NCBI GenBank assembly: GCA_937891895.1
Contig: CALATN010000129.1
Span: 1 to 42,169 of the forward strand
Direction: 5' to 3'
Origin: an uncultured Clostridia bacterium
GTDB taxonomy: Bacteria > Bacillota > Clostridia > Oscillospirales > Ruminococcaceae
Length of the DNA: 42,169 nucleotides
Below, piece by piece: positions 15,018-22,649 of the stretch. The position numbers were made by a program, and so were the translations under genes. The notes below the pieces were generated by a model. The model made no database searches. It worked only from the letters and a program-made list of their open reading frames with translations, and had not been told where the DNA came from. Each line of letters starts with the position of its first letter. Position 1 is the first letter of the stretch.

Positions 15018-15620
15018 TTAGAGTGCAGCGTTTATAAGCAGTATAGCTTTCTTAACGTTACCGCTTACCTTTACAAGGCCTTCAGCGAGAGCATCATAAA
15101 TGTTCTTCTTGCCGTTCATAACAGCCACAAAAGCGTCAGCGTCAGCACGGAATTCAACGTCATAGTCATTGTACTTGTAAGGCTCAACGGAAATGTTGTT
15201 AGCCTCATCAACGTAGATATAGAAAATACCGTTAACAGCACCGTTCAGTTCAATGTTTGCTGCAATAGGATACTTGATTCTTGTGAGGTCAGCAGCAGCC
15301 ATCTTCTTCTTAGCAGCTTCAACAACGTCCTCGTAAGCAAGACCCTTCTTCTTAGGAGCCTTTTTAGCAGCTTCCTTCTTTGGAGCGGCTTCCTTCTTGG
15401 CAGGAGCCTTCTTTGCAGGCGCTTTCTTTTCAGCAGCCTTTGTAGTCTTCTTAGCAGCAGGCTTCTTAGCAGTTTCCTTCTTAGCGGGAGCCTTCTTTTC
15501 AGCAGCCTTAGGAGCCTCTGTCTTTACTTCTTCAGCAACCTTTGTTTCAACAGCCTTTGTTTCAACAGCCTTTGTTTCAACAGCAGTATTTTCAGCAGGG
15601 GTAGTCTTCTTTGTAGCCAT
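15018..15620 (-). CDS. Lys/Ala-rich (histone H1-like) tail joined to an SCP2-like domain
   Basis: A 200-residue protein in two parts. Residues 1 to about 95 are a low-complexity tail of Lys, Ala, Glu and Pro with KKAPAKK-type repeats, like bacterial histone H1-like proteins. The rest resembles an SCP2 sterol-carrier domain, best seen in FRADADAFVAVMNGKKNIYD and GLVKVSGN. The start is the second ATG (15620): AGGAGG lies 8 bases upstream, and the earlier ATG at 15638 overlaps that site. The 5' end carries a 15-base unit three times (VETKA). Upstream is AT-rich. Nucleic-acid binding by the tail and lipid binding by the domain are inferences. Confidence 0.8.
   Translation of the reverse strand: MATKKTTPAENTAVETKAVETKAVETKVAEEVKTEAPKAAEKKAPAKKETAKKPAAKKTTKAAEKKAPAKKAPAKKEAAPKKEAAKKAPKKKGLAYEDVVEAAKKKMAAADLTRIKYPIAANIELNGAVNGIFYIYVDEANNISVEPYKYNDYDVEFRADADAFVAVMNGKKNIYDALAEGLVKVSGNVKKAILLINAAL
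15539..15583 (-). repeat. 15-base tandem repeat in the Lys/Ala-rich gene
   Basis: Three identical copies of CCTTTGTTTCAACAG (plus-strand form) encode successive VETKA-type five-residue units. Copy number could vary by slippage without a frameshift. Confidence 0.85.
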
Positions 15621-15752
15621 AACCAAAATCCTCCTCATTAATAAAAAATTGCGTAGAAAAAACTAAAGCGACGTTATGCTTTATTTGAATTAATTATAAC
15701 TTTTTTAACAACACTTGTCAATGATTAACACGAAATTTCTTCACAAAATACG

Positions 15753-15783
15753 AAAAAAAACGCCACAAAGCCTGTGTTTTGTG
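15753..15783 (-). terminator. Terminator after rlmH
   Basis: On the minus strand CACAAA/TTTGTG (15764-15783) directly follows the stop codon and leads into GCG and eight Ts. Confidence 0.6.
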
Positions 15784-16269
15784 TTATTTGTGGTATTTAC
15801 CGCCGTTGTTTATCTGAAAAGCGCGGTAAATCTGCTCTAAAATCATCACTCTCGCAAGCTGATGGGGGAAGGTCATTTCGGACATTGACAGGCGGAAATG
15901 ACACATTGACTTTATCTCGTCGGCAATTCCGCAGGAGCTTCCGATTACAACATTGAGAGTGCTTTTTCCGTCAACGGAAATGCGGGAGATTTTCTCCGCC
16001 AGCTTTTCCGAGGAAAGCTGTTTTCCCTCAATGCACATTGCAATGTTGAAGCAATCCTTGCCATTGAGATAAGTGAGCATATTCTTTCCCTCAGCGGAAA
16101 GAGCGTTTGCGATTTCCTTGTCGGAAGGGTTGTCATTCAGACGGCTTTCGTTAAGCTCAACAATATTCAGCTTGCAGAAAGCGCCAAGCCGTTTTGCGTA
16201 TTCCGCACAAGCCTCACGCAGATAGCTTTCCTTCAGTTTTCCTACGGTAATGAGATTTACGTTAAGCAT
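15784..16269 (-). CDS. rlmH: 23S rRNA pseudouridine-1915 N3-methyltransferase
   Basis: A SPOUT-fold methyltransferase acting on helix 69 of 23S rRNA in the assembled ribosome. It is 161 residues, the usual length, begins MLNVNLITVGKLKESYLREA and ends with the family's YRAFQINNGGKYHK. The cofactor loop reads IGSSCGI instead of the common GGxxG. The start is unusual: the only good Shine-Dalgarno (AGGAGG, 16301-16306 on the minus strand) is 31 bases before the ATG, with a 20-base perfect hairpin between them. It follows the MBL hydrolase gene by 60 bases. Confidence 0.94.
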   Translation of the reverse strand: MLNVNLITVGKLKESYLREACAEYAKRLGAFCKLNIVELNESRLNDNPSDKEIANALSAEGKNMLTYLNGKDCFNIAMCIEGKQLSSEKLAEKISRISVDGKSTLNVVIGSSCGIADEIKSMCHFRLSMSEMTFPHQLARVMILEQIYRAFQINNGGKYHK

Positions 16270-16277
16270 ATTATGAC

Positions 16278-16306
16278 CACGTTTCGTCAGAAACGTGTAT
16301 CCTCCT
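16278..16306 (-). promoter_or_regulatory. Hairpin between Shine-Dalgarno and start codon of rlmH
   Basis: CACGTTTC (16278-16285)/GAAACGTG (16290-16297) is a perfect 8-bp stem with a 4-base loop. AGGAGG (16301-16306) lies on its far side from the ATG. If the hairpin folds, the unpaired distance falls to about 11 bases. A near-identical palindrome with similar flanks is found at 36851-36870 before ilvB. Confidence 0.7.
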
Positions 16307-16329
16307 CTTTCGATGTTTTGGGGTTTTCG

Positions 16330-17106
16330 TTAGAAAGTAATATACCCGCCGCTTGTTTCGACAGGTGCAACAGAAAGTGTGTAATCGCTGTTGCGGACGA
16401 AGCCGCTCAGGCATCTTTGCACGGTTGCTTCAGCAAGCTCGGGAGTGTTGTTGTCCTGGGAAAGATGTCCCAGAATAAGACGTGTCGTACCGCTTTTCAC
16501 AAGCCTTGCAGCAAAGGCACCGCTGTCAGCGTTGGAGAGGTGACCGTTGTTGCTGAAAATACGTGTCTTGAGGTGGAAAGGGTAGATGCCGTTGCGGAGC
16601 ATTTCAATGTCGTAGTTTGCCTCGAGAAGCACGCAGTCCGTGCCGAGAAGAGTCTGCTCAACGGTATCGGTGACGTGTCCTAAATCAGTGCAGACCGCTG
16701 CGGTTTTGCCGTCGGTCAGCTCAATTCTGTAGCCGCAGGACTGGCGGGTGTCGTGGGGCGTGTCGAAGCAGCGCACGCTCATACCGCAGATTTCTTCGCC
16801 GTCATCAATCTCAAAGCTTTCGCCGTTGATAAGACAGCTCTTGCGGAGATATTCAAGAGTAAGCCCCTGTGCAAAAACAGGTGCATTGATTTTCTTCGTC
16901 AGTACCGCAAGCCCTTTTGTGTGGTCGCTGTGTTCGTGGGTCACGAAGATTGCCTTGATTGCGTCAACAGAAAGCCCGTTGACGTCCAGCGCCTTTTTCA
17001 GACGTGCAAAAGAAACGCCGTCATCAATGAGGATACCCTCGGATTTAGTTCCTATATAAGTACTGTTTCCCTTGCTTGAAGAAAACAGCGGATAAATTCT
17101 TGCCAA
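16330..17106 (-). CDS. MBL-fold metallohydrolase, WalJ/YycJ-like
   Basis: A cytoplasmic metallo-beta-lactamase-fold hydrolase. The metal motif THEHSDHTKG (HxHxDH) is near residue 55, and further His/Asp ligands occur in TDLGHVTD, LEANYD and ILGHLSQDNN. The N-terminus ARIYPLFSSSKGNSTYIG is typical of the YycJ/WalJ group, thought to act on nucleic acids. I chose the TTG at 17106: AAAGGAG lies 7 bases upstream on the minus strand; a more distal TTG (17124) would overlap that site. About 258 residues. It is followed by rlmH, likely co-transcribed. Confidence 0.88.
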   Translation of the reverse strand: MARIYPLFSSSKGNSTYIGTKSEGILIDDGVSFARLKKALDVNGLSVDAIKAIFVTHEHSDHTKGLAVLTKKINAPVFAQGLTLEYLRKSCLINGESFEIDDGEEICGMSVRCFDTPHDTRQSCGYRIELTDGKTAAVCTDLGHVTDTVEQTLLGTDCVLLEANYDIEMLRNGIYPFHLKTRIFSNNGHLSNADSGAFAARLVKSGTTRLILGHLSQDNNTPELAEATVQRCLSGFVRNSDYTLSVAPVETSGGYITF

Positions 17107-17178
17107 AATTATGCTCCTTTGCAAATTGTAGTAATTATATTTTACTCCGTAACAGATAATGTGTCAAGTGTGCTGCTA

Positions 17179-17207
17179 TTTACAAACCGCAGAAAATCGG
17201 TTATAAT
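17179..17207 (+). promoter_or_regulatory. sigma-A promoter of tcdA
   Basis: TTTACA (17179-17184), 17-base spacer, TATAAT (17202-17207), 30 bases before the start codon. Confidence 0.7.
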
Positions 17208-17236
17208 AAACACATTAACCTATGGAGGTAATTTAT

Positions 17237-17938
17237 ATGAATCAGTTTTCACGCTCTGAGCTGCTGCTTGGCAAGGAGGGTATGAATAAGCTTAATAATG
17301 CACACGTTGCAGTTTTCGGCATAGGCGGAGTAGGCGGTCACGCTGTCGAGGCACTTGCCCGCACAGGCGTCGGGAAGCTTGACCTTTTCGATAATGATAC
17401 TGTAAGTCTGACAAACGTAAACCGTCAGATTGTCGCAACACTTGACAAGGTAGGGGAGTATAAGGTTGACGTGATGAAGGCGCGTATTGCTCAGATAAAT
17501 CCCGAAGCGGAGGTCAATGCGTATCGTTGTTTCTTTATGCCTGATAATTCCTCGGAGTTTGACTTTACAAAGTACGATTACGTGATTGATGCCGTTGATA
17601 CCGTTACCGCAAAGCTTGAATTGGTGATGAAATGCCGCGAAGCAGATGTGCCGATAATTTGTTCAATGGGAGCAGGAAACAAGCTTGACGCAACAGCATT
17701 TGAGGTTGCTGATATTTACAAAACTTCGGTTTGTCCTCTTGCACGTGTAATGCGCAATGAGCTTCGTAAGCGCGGAATTAAGAAGCTGAAGGTTGTCTAT
17801 TCACAGGAACCGCCTATGACTCCGCTTCCTTCCGATGAGGATTGCGCAAAAAAAGTTGTTCCAGGCAGTGTAGCGTTTGTTCCGTCGGTTGCCGGGCTTA
17901 TACTTGCCGGCGAGGTTATCAAGGATTTGTGCAAATAA
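17237..17938 (+). CDS. tcdA: tRNA threonylcarbamoyladenosine dehydratase (ThiF/HesA family)
   Basis: Converts the tRNA modification t6A to its cyclic form using ATP. The protein (233 residues) has the E1-like nucleotide loop GIGGVGGHAVEALARTGVG, DLFDNDTVSLTNVNRQ, DAVDTVTAKLEL, and the TcdA motifs SMGAGNKLDAT and SVCPLARVMRNELRKRG. The C-terminal SVAFVPSVAGLILAGEVIKDL is also typical. I start at the ATG at 17237, since GGAGG lies 9 bases upstream; the earlier ATG (17222) overlaps that site. Single gene with its own promoter and a shared terminator. Confidence 0.94.
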   Translation: MNQFSRSELLLGKEGMNKLNNAHVAVFGIGGVGGHAVEALARTGVGKLDLFDNDTVSLTNVNRQIVATLDKVGEYKVDVMKARIAQINPEAEVNAYRCFFMPDNSSEFDFTKYDYVIDAVDTVTAKLELVMKCREADVPIICSMGAGNKLDATAFEVADIYKTSVCPLARVMRNELRKRGIKKLKVVYSQEPPMTPLPSDEDCAKKVVPGSVAFVPSVAGLILAGEVIKDLCK

Positions 17939-17976
17939 AAAGACCTGAGAGAATTAAACTCTCAGGTCAATTTTTT
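17937..17976. terminator. Bidirectional terminator
   Basis: GACCTGAGAG (17942-17951)/CTCTCAGGTC (17959-17968) with T-runs on both strands. It serves tcdA and the convergent CheX-like gene. Confidence 0.85.
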
Positions 17977-17977
17977 A

Positions 17978-18856
17978 TTAAAGAGAAATAATGAAATCAA
18001 CTGTGCCGAATGAGAAGCATACAGGAATAATGCACGCGTTCTTCAGTTCGCTGATATCCATATTATCAACATAGCACTGCGGTTCAAGCTTAAGTTCAAT
18101 GCCGTTGTCATTGGACATATTGACAGCAAACAGTCCGTTGTGGAGATTTATGAATTCACTTACGCAAGCCTGTGTGTATTCATCAGCTTCTGTAAGCTCT
18201 TCCTTAGCAAAACGTGAAGCAAATTCAATCATGGCAGCGTTGTCAGCGTCAATAATTGTAATTGCATTCATACCTCCGGAAATTCTCTGTACTACGCAGT
18301 TAGCAACCTCACCTGTAACAGTCTTAGCATCCATTGGTGTAAAGTCATCGCCGATAAAACGGATAAGGTTTTTGAAAAGAAGAGATATGTAGCTTGTCAT
18401 ATAAGCAGAATTTGTGCCGCCGCTGAAATTATAGAAATGCTTTACAAGCCTTGCAGCAGCTTCATCACTTCCGTCATTGAAATCATTTTCGGAAATGCTG
18501 TTTTCCTGCTTGTAGGAGTTAAGAGCTTCTTCAAACTGGCTGTTTGTCATATAGCCGTTGTCGACGAGAGCCTGACCGAGAAGAAGATGTCCTGCCGGCT
18601 GTGTCTGGAAGAGAGCTTCAACCTGATCCTTTGTCAGGAAGCCCATATCAACCATAACCTCACCGATACGCTTGTCAACTCTCTGCTGTTCAAGGTGAGC
18701 CTTTTCAACCTGTGCAGCGGTCATAAGACCTGCATTGATAGCAAGAACACCAAGCTTAAGACGGGTTGTTTTCATAGACTGGAGAACCTCGGAAAGATGT
18801 TCCGAAGAAACAAGCTGCTTATGAAGCAGGTAATTACCGAAAAATTGTGTAAACAT
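17978..18856 (-). CDS. MshEN-like / CheX-like two-part signalling protein
   Basis: A 292-residue soluble protein. The first 100 or so residues hold two copies of a pattern like the MshEN/GspE N-terminal domain (LGVLAINAGLMTAAQVEKAH and LGQALVDNGYMTNSQFEEAL), a fold known to bind c-di-GMP in some proteins. From about residue 135 on it resembles the CheX/CheC phosphatase family (FIGDDFTPMDAKTVTGEVAN; ISGGMNAITIID). It lies 18 bases after the stand-alone CheY gene on the same strand, so the two are one operon. It may dephosphorylate that CheY. The family calls are from pattern only. Confidence 0.7.
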   Translation of the reverse strand: MFTQFFGNYLLHKQLVSSEHLSEVLQSMKTTRLKLGVLAINAGLMTAAQVEKAHLEQQRVDKRIGEVMVDMGFLTKDQVEALFQTQPAGHLLLGQALVDNGYMTNSQFEEALNSYKQENSISENDFNDGSDEAAARLVKHFYNFSGGTNSAYMTSYISLLFKNLIRFIGDDFTPMDAKTVTGEVANCVVQRISGGMNAITIIDADNAAMIEFASRFAKEELTEADEYTQACVSEFINLHNGLFAVNMSNDNGIELKLEPQCYVDNMDISELKNACIIPVCFSFGTVDFIISL

Positions 18857-18874
18857 TAAATCAGCCCTCCTAAG

Positions 18875-19231
18875 TTATTTTGAAGCCTTGGAAATAATCT
18901 TGGCAACATCCTCATTGGCAATAGGCTTCTGGAGGAAGTCGTAAGCACCTGCCATAATAGCTTCCTTGAGGTTTTCCTGAGTACCTACGGAAGACGCCAT
19001 AACAACCTTTGCACTGTTGTCAAAAGCCTTGATTTCAGTAAGAGCTTCAACGCCGCTCTTTACAGGCATAATAATGTCCATAAAAACGAGGTCGGGCTTT
19101 TCAGCCTTATACTTATCAATCGCCTGCTGACCGTCAGCTGCTTCGATAATTTCGGTAGCACCTGCTGCAGCAACAGCGTCCTTCATCTTCTTGCGTACAA
19201 ACATAGAATCGTCGCAGACCATTACTTTCAT
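18875..19231 (-). CDS. Stand-alone CheY-like response regulator
   Basis: A 118-residue single receiver domain with no output domain. The acidic pocket (Asp7, Asp8), phospho-acceptor Asp52 in LVFMDIIMP, Ser80 and Lys102 (FLQKPI) are all in place, so it should be phosphorylated normally. I start at the ATG at 19231 with AAAGGG upstream; in-frame codons reach 19306 but cross the promoter region. It is the first gene of a two-gene operon with the CheX-like protein. No histidine kinase or other chemotaxis gene is seen nearby. Confidence 0.92.
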   Translation of the reverse strand: MKVMVCDDSMFVRKKMKDAVAAAGATEIIEAADGQQAIDKYKAEKPDLVFMDIIMPVKSGVEALTEIKAFDNSAKVVMASSVGTQENLKEAIMAGAYDFLQKPIANEDVAKIISKASK

Positions 19232-19294
19232 TGTGTACACCCTTTCAATATAAAAATCGTCAGATTTTAATAAATCCGCATCATTAACATTATT

Positions 19295-19323
19295 ATTATA
19301 CAACACTTTTATTTTTATTTCAA
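19295..19323 (-). promoter_or_regulatory. sigma-A promoter of the CheY operon
   Basis: On the minus strand TTGAAA (19323-19318), 17-base spacer, TATAAT (19300-19295), about 65 bases before the start. Confidence 0.7.
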
Positions 19324-19453
19324 TATCATTAACAGACAGTTTTGATGGATTTTTTTGTGCATTTTAAACATACTCAATCTGCAAAATTGTAGTTTTTTAG
19401 GTATAATGTTTACGATGTTTTGATTCTGTAATACATTAAATTGTCATAGTGCC

Positions 19454-19482
19454 TTGACAAAAAGTGTCAGGCTAAGTATAAT
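19454..19482 (+). promoter_or_regulatory. sigma-A promoter of the HPt gene with overlapping inverted repeat
   Basis: TTGACA (19454-19459), 17-base spacer, TATAAT (19477-19482). The -35 box overlaps TGACA-5-TGTCA (19455-19469), a possible operator. The 304-base gap between the two divergent signalling genes holds only these promoters as far as I can see. Confidence 0.75.
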
Positions 19483-19535
19483 ATAAATTAACAGTTTGTA
19501 AACTGTCAACATCTTTATAAGGAGCGTGCATTACT

Positions 19536-19910
19536 ATGAATACCGCAAATACGACTCAGAACAATCTTTTAAATGCGCTCAGGGAAATCGGAGTTGACGT
19601 TGACGGAACAATTTCCCGTTTTATGAACAACTCGGAGATTTATGTCAAATTTCTTGCGAGATTTCCCGACGAGGACAGAATTACCCCTATTCACGAGGCA
19701 ATTGCCGAGAAGGATTATGAAAAGCTGCTGTCGGCAGCGCATAAGCTGAAGGGTGTTACCGCTAATCTCGGAATGACAGAGCTTTCTGCAAAAGCAGGAG
19801 AAATTGTGACAAAGGTTCGTCATAACATTTATGAAGGCTTTGAGGAGGATGCCGCTGAAGCTGAACGGCTTTCAAATCAGATTTGCTGTATAATAAAAGC
19901 ACATATTTAA
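19536..19910 (+). CDS. HPt (histidine phosphotransfer) domain protein
   Basis: A 124-residue stand-alone four-helix HPt protein. The phospho-accepting histidine is His69 in SAAHKLKGVTANLG, the classic HPt motif. An N-terminal stretch (IGVDVDGTISRFMNNSEIY) resembles the first helix of HPt domains. It would pass phosphate between receiver domains, and the divergent CheY gene is the obvious partner. A TAAGGAGC site stands 9 bases before the ATG. It has its own promoter and terminator. Confidence 0.9.
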   Translation: MNTANTTQNNLLNALREIGVDVDGTISRFMNNSEIYVKFLARFPDEDRITPIHEAIAEKDYEKLLSAAHKLKGVTANLGMTELSAKAGEIVTKVRHNIYEGFEEDAAEAERLSNQICCIIKAHI

Positions 19911-19917
19911 TACAAAA

Positions 19918-19944
19918 AGCACGGATTTTTATTCCGTGCTTTTT
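19918..19944 (+). terminator. Terminator of the HPt gene
   Basis: AGCACGGA (19918-19925)/TCCGTGCT (19933-19940) followed by TTTT. Confidence 0.8.
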
Positions 19945-20071
19945 GCATAAAAAATCCATTTATTGTTTTATTATAACATATTTAAAAAAAATACATTATT
20001 TTCCGAAAAGATTGTGATACAATTATCAATGTATATTCTGCAATTTAAAATCGGGAGGAGGACACGCTGCG

Positions 20072-20095
20072 ATGCGTGGTCACATTGATGGATAA
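20072..20095 (+). other. Seven-codon upstream reading frame overlapping the AGCS start
   Basis: A strong Shine-Dalgarno (GGGAGGAGG, 20053-20061) is ideally placed for an ATG at 20072 that encodes only MRGHIDG before TAA (20093-20095). The symporter frame (GTG 20076 or ATG 20088) is +1 to it and overlaps it. It may be a leader peptide that couples or tunes symporter translation. Confidence 0.5.
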
Positions 20096-21917
20096 AATCA
20101 TAAACACGGTAGAGTCAATAAATGATGCGGTAAACGGATTTGTATGGGGCATTCCAATGCTTATTCTGATTATATCGACGGGGATTTTCATGACAATCAG
20201 AACGGGCTTTTTTCAGATTACGAAAATCAAATACTGGTTTGGGTCAACTTTTCTTGCTATTTTTAAGAAGAAATCCGTAACCAAAACAAATGAGAAAACA
20301 GCTATTTCCCAGTTTCAGGCTCTTGCCACTGCGCTTGCTGCAACAATCGGAACGGGCAATATTGCAGGTGTTGCGACAGCAATTGTAATCGGCGGACCCG
20401 GTGCTGTATTCTGGATGTGGGTTTCCGCATTCTTCGGAATGATGACAAACTTTTCTGAAAAGGTGCTTGGTATTTACTTCAGAAAAAAGAACTCAATCGG
20501 AGAATGGGCAGGCGGTCCTATGTACTATATTGAGGAAGGTCTTAAAAACAAGAAGGGTATCGGAAAAATTGCAAAGCCTCTTTCTGTGCTGTTTTCTATC
20601 TTCTGTGTGCTTGCATCATTTGGCATTGGAAATATGACACAGGTCAATTCCATTTCCAGTGCAATGTCTGCAAATTTCAACATTCCTGCACTTGTTACAG
20701 GTATTGTGCTTGCAGTAATTGCAGGACTTATTATAATCGGAGGTATCAAGCGTATCGCAAGCGTTACCGAAAAACTTGTGCCGTTTATGGCTTTGTTCTA
20801 CATAATCGGCTGTCTGATCATTTTCGTTTCCAACTACAAGCAGATTCCATATGTTTTCTCCAGTATTTTCAGCAGTGCATTCCGTTTTGATGCTGTTGCA
20901 GGCGGAGTAGGCGGCTATATTATAATGCGTGCGGCAACAATGGGCTTCAAACGCGGTATTTTTTCAAATGAATCAGGTCTGGGTTCATCGGTTATCGTTC
21001 ATTCTTCCTCTGATGTAAAGGAACCTGTTATTCAGGGGATGTGGGGTATTTTCGAGGTTTTCTTCGATACCATTATCGTTTGCACACTTACTGCTTTTGT
21101 AATTCTTTCAAGTCCTGCCGATACACAGAGCTTTGATACAGTCATTAACAATGTTTCTACAGAAGCACAATACTTTATTGTTCCTGAAGCAGATGAGAAT
21201 TATGCAGACGGCGAAGAAAAGCTTATGGATATGAATTATACGGCGGTGTATAAGGTTGCTCCGAAAAATGCGGCTGTTGGTACATATTATGAACAAAACG
21301 CAAAGACAATTTACGGTCAGGAGCTTACAATCAGGCTTCTCAATCCCGATCAGGCAAAGGGTGATGATGATTTTGTCTTTGTAAATGTTATGACAATTCA
21401 AGGTGTTCAGGGAAAGAATACTGACGGAACACTTATGGTTGACGAAAACGGAAATCCTGTTATAACTTCGGTAAAAATCGAGCCTGTGAACGGTGTGCCG
21501 CTTGTTACATATGCTTTCAGTCTGAGATTCGGCAAGGCGACGGGAATGATACTTGCTGTTGCAATTCTGTTGTTTGCGTTTTCAACAGTTCTCGGCTGGT
21601 CGTTCTACGGCACAAAGGCACTGGAATATCTTTTCGGAGGAAAGGCTGTTACAGTTTATAAAATCATATTCATTCCGTTTATCATAATCGGCTGTACTCT
21701 CGATCTCAGTCTTGCGTGGGATATTGCTGATACACTCAATGGTCTTATGGCAATTCCAAACCTTATCGGTGTATTGCTTCTCTCACCGATTGTTGTACGA
21801 ATTACCTGCAACTATATCAACAGAAAAATCAAGAAGGTCGAAAATGCACCGTACCCTATGCTTTCGGCATATGCGGACATTCAGGCTGAACAGGAAGCAA
21901 AGCTTAAAGAAGAATAA
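20076..21917 (+). CDS. AGCS-family sodium/amino-acid symporter with large insertion
   Basis: A sodium-coupled alanine/glycine symporter. Family motifs include ATIGTGNIAGVATAIVIGGPGAVFWMW, NFSEKVLGIYFR, GGPMYYIEEGL, GIFSNESGLGS and AFSTVLGWSFYG. It is 613 residues, against about 450-490 for usual AGCS proteins: about 130 extra hydrophilic residues (about 345-475) sit between two late membrane helices and are probably outside. The start is unsure. GTG 20076 lies 14 bases from the ribosome binding site; ATG 20088 is 26 away and would rely on the small overlapping frame. Single gene, bounded by terminators. Confidence 0.92.
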   Translation: MVTLMDKIINTVESINDAVNGFVWGIPMLILIISTGIFMTIRTGFFQITKIKYWFGSTFLAIFKKKSVTKTNEKTAISQFQALATALAATIGTGNIAGVATAIVIGGPGAVFWMWVSAFFGMMTNFSEKVLGIYFRKKNSIGEWAGGPMYYIEEGLKNKKGIGKIAKPLSVLFSIFCVLASFGIGNMTQVNSISSAMSANFNIPALVTGIVLAVIAGLIIIGGIKRIASVTEKLVPFMALFYIIGCLIIFVSNYKQIPYVFSSIFSSAFRFDAVAGGVGGYIIMRAATMGFKRGIFSNESGLGSSVIVHSSSDVKEPVIQGMWGIFEVFFDTIIVCTLTAFVILSSPADTQSFDTVINNVSTEAQYFIVPEADENYADGEEKLMDMNYTAVYKVAPKNAAVGTYYEQNAKTIYGQELTIRLLNPDQAKGDDDFVFVNVMTIQGVQGKNTDGTLMVDENGNPVITSVKIEPVNGVPLVTYAFSLRFGKATGMILAVAILLFAFSTVLGWSFYGTKALEYLFGGKAVTVYKIIFIPFIIIGCTLDLSLAWDIADTLNGLMAIPNLIGVLLLSPIVVRITCNYINRKIKKVENAPYPMLSAYADIQAEQEAKLKEE

Positions 21918-21918
21918 T

Positions 21919-21960
21919 AAAAGCTGTCCGTGGGGATTAACCCTGCGGACAGCTTTTTAT
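21919..21960. terminator. Bidirectional terminator after the symporter
   Basis: AGCTGTCCG (21922-21930)/CGGACAGCT (21946-21954) with TTTTTAT on the plus strand and TTTTATTATT on the minus strand. Shared with the convergent ytaF. Confidence 0.8.
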
Positions 21961-21967
21961 CAGATAA

Positions 21968-22555
21968 TCATTTTATGACACCGAGAATAATCAGTATTGC
22001 ACCGCAAAGCCAGTCAAGGTCAATGCGGAATGAGGAAACAATTTTTCTTCCTAATTGCCATCCGATCGATACGGCAGCAATACCTGCAATGAAAGTGCAT
22101 ACGCAAAGCAGCGGTACATTCATATCACTCAGCCCCGCACTTATACCTGTAACCAGCGAATCGGCAGAAAGTGCAATTGCCAGTGCTGCCGCTTCTTTAG
22201 TGGAGATGCTTTTGGAGTTGTCTTTGTCAGCGGCTGTACCGTCAAAAAATATTGCAACGGCTTTGTTTTCCTTTTTCTTCAGGAATTTTCCTATGTAGTT
22301 TTTCAGCAGATTGAAAATTCCGAGAGCAATGAGAGTTATTGAGTAAATGACCCCGCAAAGCGTCTGAGGGATTACTGCACTTAGCATTTCCGCAAAGCCT
22401 ACCGAAAGCCCCAGAAACAATGTTCCGACGCCGCTTATTATCAATGCTGAACGGAACGGAATTTTGATACCCGCACCCCCTATACCTATTGATGAGGTGA
22501 AGCAGTCAGTGCTTACTGCCGCAACAAGCAGTAGAATTTTTATCATAAACAGCAA
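21968..22555 (-). CDS. ytaF: YtaF-type membrane protein (MntP family)
   Basis: About 195 residues with six predicted membrane helices. The first, AAVSTDCFTSSIGIGGAGIKI, has the Asp and glycine pattern of the MntP/YtaF (DUF204) family. The related ALSADSLVTGISAGL appears in the second half, reflecting the internal repeat. YtaF proteins are linked to sporulation in Bacillus, MntP to manganese export; the substrate here is not known. The start is unsure: TTG 22555 is best spaced from AGGAAAG, while GTG 22558 and ATG 22546 are in frame. Divergent from birA. Confidence 0.85.
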   Translation of the reverse strand: MLFMIKILLLVAAVSTDCFTSSIGIGGAGIKIPFRSALIISGVGTLFLGLSVGFAEMLSAVIPQTLCGVIYSITLIALGIFNLLKNYIGKFLKKKENKAVAIFFDGTAADKDNSKSISTKEAAALAIALSADSLVTGISAGLSDMNVPLLCVCTFIAGIAAVSIGWQLGRKIVSSFRIDLDWLCGAILIILGVIK

Positions 22556-22610
22556 CACAGCTTTCCTGAAAATCTTTACTATAGTTTATGATAAAGATGA
22601 AAAAAGGTGA

Positions 22611-22639
22611 TTGACTTAATTATAAAAGTATGCTATATT
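22611..22639 (+). promoter_or_regulatory. sigma-A promoter of birA
   Basis: TTGACT (22611-22616), 17-base spacer, TATATT (22634-22639). Confidence 0.7.
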
Positions 22640-22649
22640 TATATATAGT

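Noticed and set aside
15620..15638. Upstream ATG as start of the Lys/Ala-rich protein
   Set aside because: That ATG overlaps the AGGAGG that serves the ATG at 15620.
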